A stretch of 64,000 bases of DNA from Luscinia megarhynchos (lineage: Eukaryota > Chordata > Aves > Passeriformes > Turdidae), in contig CM067566.1 of NCBI GenBank assembly GCA_034336665.1, forward strand, positions 20,752,330 through 20,816,329, in the 5' to 3' direction. This document shows, in pieces, positions 63,105 through 64,000 of the stretch. The translations under genes and the position numbers were made by a program. The notes under the pieces were generated by a model. That model did not search any database and was not told the origin of the DNA. It saw only the letters and a program-made list of their open reading frames with translations. Numbering within the stretch: position 1 is the stretch's first letter; each line of letters opens with the position of its first letter.

Positions 63105-63687
63105 TGTGCTGCTTTTTGGCTGTGATAGAGCTAGTTTTCTTCATAGGAGCTAGTATGGGTCTATGTTTTGGGTTTGAGCAGAAAACAGTGCTGAATACAC
63201 AGGGATGTTTTTGTTATTGCTGATCCATGCTGACAGAGTCAAGGCTTTTCTGCTCCACACCACACTTCATACAACAGGGAGGAGGCTGGGGCTGCACAAG
63301 GAGTTGGAAGGGGACACATCCAGGACAGCTGACCAGAGGGATATCCCATAGAGTATGGGCTTGTGCTCAGCCTATAAAGCTGGATGAAATGAGGGACGTT
63401 TTCAGGGATGGTGTTTGTCTTCCAAAATACCCTCTCACACATGACAGAGCACGATTTTCCTGAAAGTGGCTGAGCATCTTCCTGACACTGTGAAGTAGTG
63501 AGTGAATTCCTTGTTTCGCTTTGCTTGGACTCATGGATTTTACCTATTTGCCTATTAAATTGACTTTATCACAAACCACAAATTTACTCCCTTTTACTCT
63601 TTTTATTCTCTCCCCAGTCCTACCAGAGGACTGTGAGCAAGTGGCCAAATGGGACTTATTTCTTGAGTGGGTGGAATCCAAACACCA
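63105..63687 (+). mobile_element. Solo LTR of an endogenous retrovirus
   Basis: Sequence characteristic of an abundant avian ERV LTR: GTGATAGAGCTAGTTTTCTT, GGAGCTAGTATGGGTCTATG, TTTTTGTTATTGCTGA, GGAGGCTGGGGCTGCACAAG, GACAGCTGACCAGAGGGATA. A TATAAA at 63373-63378 is followed about 180 bp later by an ATTAAA poly(A) variant at 63554-63559, then a T/C-rich U5 and an end near AACACCA. Edges follow the TG..CA rule. No gag/pol/env sequence lies on either side within the window, so it is read as a solo LTR. The open frames at 63227-63463 on both strands are shadows. Confidence 0.8.
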
Positions 63688-64000
63688 ATTTAAATATCCC
63701 TGCTTCAAGTCTTCATGACATCATGATTGCAATCATAACATTATCAATATCATGTACTACAGTCATGACTAGACTCTTCATTCTAAACAAGGTACCATCA
63801 CGGAAAAAATAAAGTTGTTGTGACATTAGATGCATAATCAAACACTTGGATACTTCTGCCTTTTGTTTTAACTTGATCAAGAGGGCTGATGAAAACATTA
63901 CTGGGGCCTCTGTACCCACTACTCTGACCCACAAAGTCCTGACACAACTATGGTCATGTTGGGACTTTGGCTGCATTGTTTGTGCCATGGTTGAGAAGCC
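63688..64000. other. Flanking sequence, unidentified
   Basis: A 91-codon minus-strand frame (63713-63988) crosses this piece. It has an ATG but no known motif and no supporting splice or promoter context. Nothing else is recognised, and the window ends here. Confidence 0.4.

Noticed and set aside
63227..63463. Paired 67-78 codon frames on both strands
   Set aside because: They lie inside a solo LTR. Sense and antisense frames of similar size are typical shadows.
1..64000. tRNA, rRNA, CRISPR or bacterial operon content
   Set aside because: No tRNA B-box-like GGTTCRANTCC in a cloverleaf context, no spaced direct-repeat array, and no ribosome-binding-site or long-ORF organisation were seen.

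Overview
This is vertebrate nuclear DNA, and the repeats point to a bird, probably a neoavian or passerine. There are at least six CR1 LINE fragments with the avian CR1 3' end (tandem ATTCTATG-like octamers read on the sense strand) and recognisable decayed reverse-transcriptase ORF text. There are also at least three, probably four, long terminal repeats (LTRs) of avian-type endogenous retroviruses. Base composition is strongly AT-rich by eye, CpG is scarce and there is no CpG island. No bacterial gene organisation, CRISPR array, rRNA or tRNA was seen. I could not support a single intact protein-coding gene. The open frames of 60-165 codons are scattered on both strands, lack family signatures, or lie inside CR1 copies and low-complexity DNA. 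The window is best read as gene-desert or deep-intronic sequence on a large chromosome.

Layout. 1-6.4 kb is unique AT-rich DNA. 6.4-7.6 kb holds a CR1 inserted into an older CR1 (both minus strand), and 8.5-9.3 kb holds a further minus-strand CR1. 9.3-14.2 kb is unique. 14.28-14.88 kb has a moderately GC-rich block, a striking G/T-only tract and a perfect hairpin. A CR1 tail lies at 18.2 kb. An uninterrupted 337-bp AAGGG pentamer array lies at 21.75-22.09 kb. At 25.8-26.96 kb a minus-strand CR1 fragment abuts a plus-strand solo LTR. A second copy of that LTR family, about 350 bp shorter, sits in opposite orientation at 35.39-35.81 kb. A nested hairpin lies at 38.2 kb, a probable LTR at 43.1-43.4 kb, plus-strand CR1 copies at 47.8-48.46 and 55.7-56.46 kb, a homeodomain/POU-like AT-rich cluster and a palindromic TALE-homeodomain-type site at 57.2-58.2 kb, and another solo LTR with TATA and poly(A) signals at 63.1-63.69 kb.

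There is no pathway to describe. What is functional, if anything, is likely regulatory: non-coding elements, LTR promoters or unannotated lncRNA exons. The observations most worth a second look are the perfect AAGGG array (the motif of the human RFC1/CANVAS expansion), the nested CR1, the inverted pair of related LTRs, and the three-arm hairpin at 38.2 kb. Composition statements are by eye and family names are by pattern memory. No database was searched.
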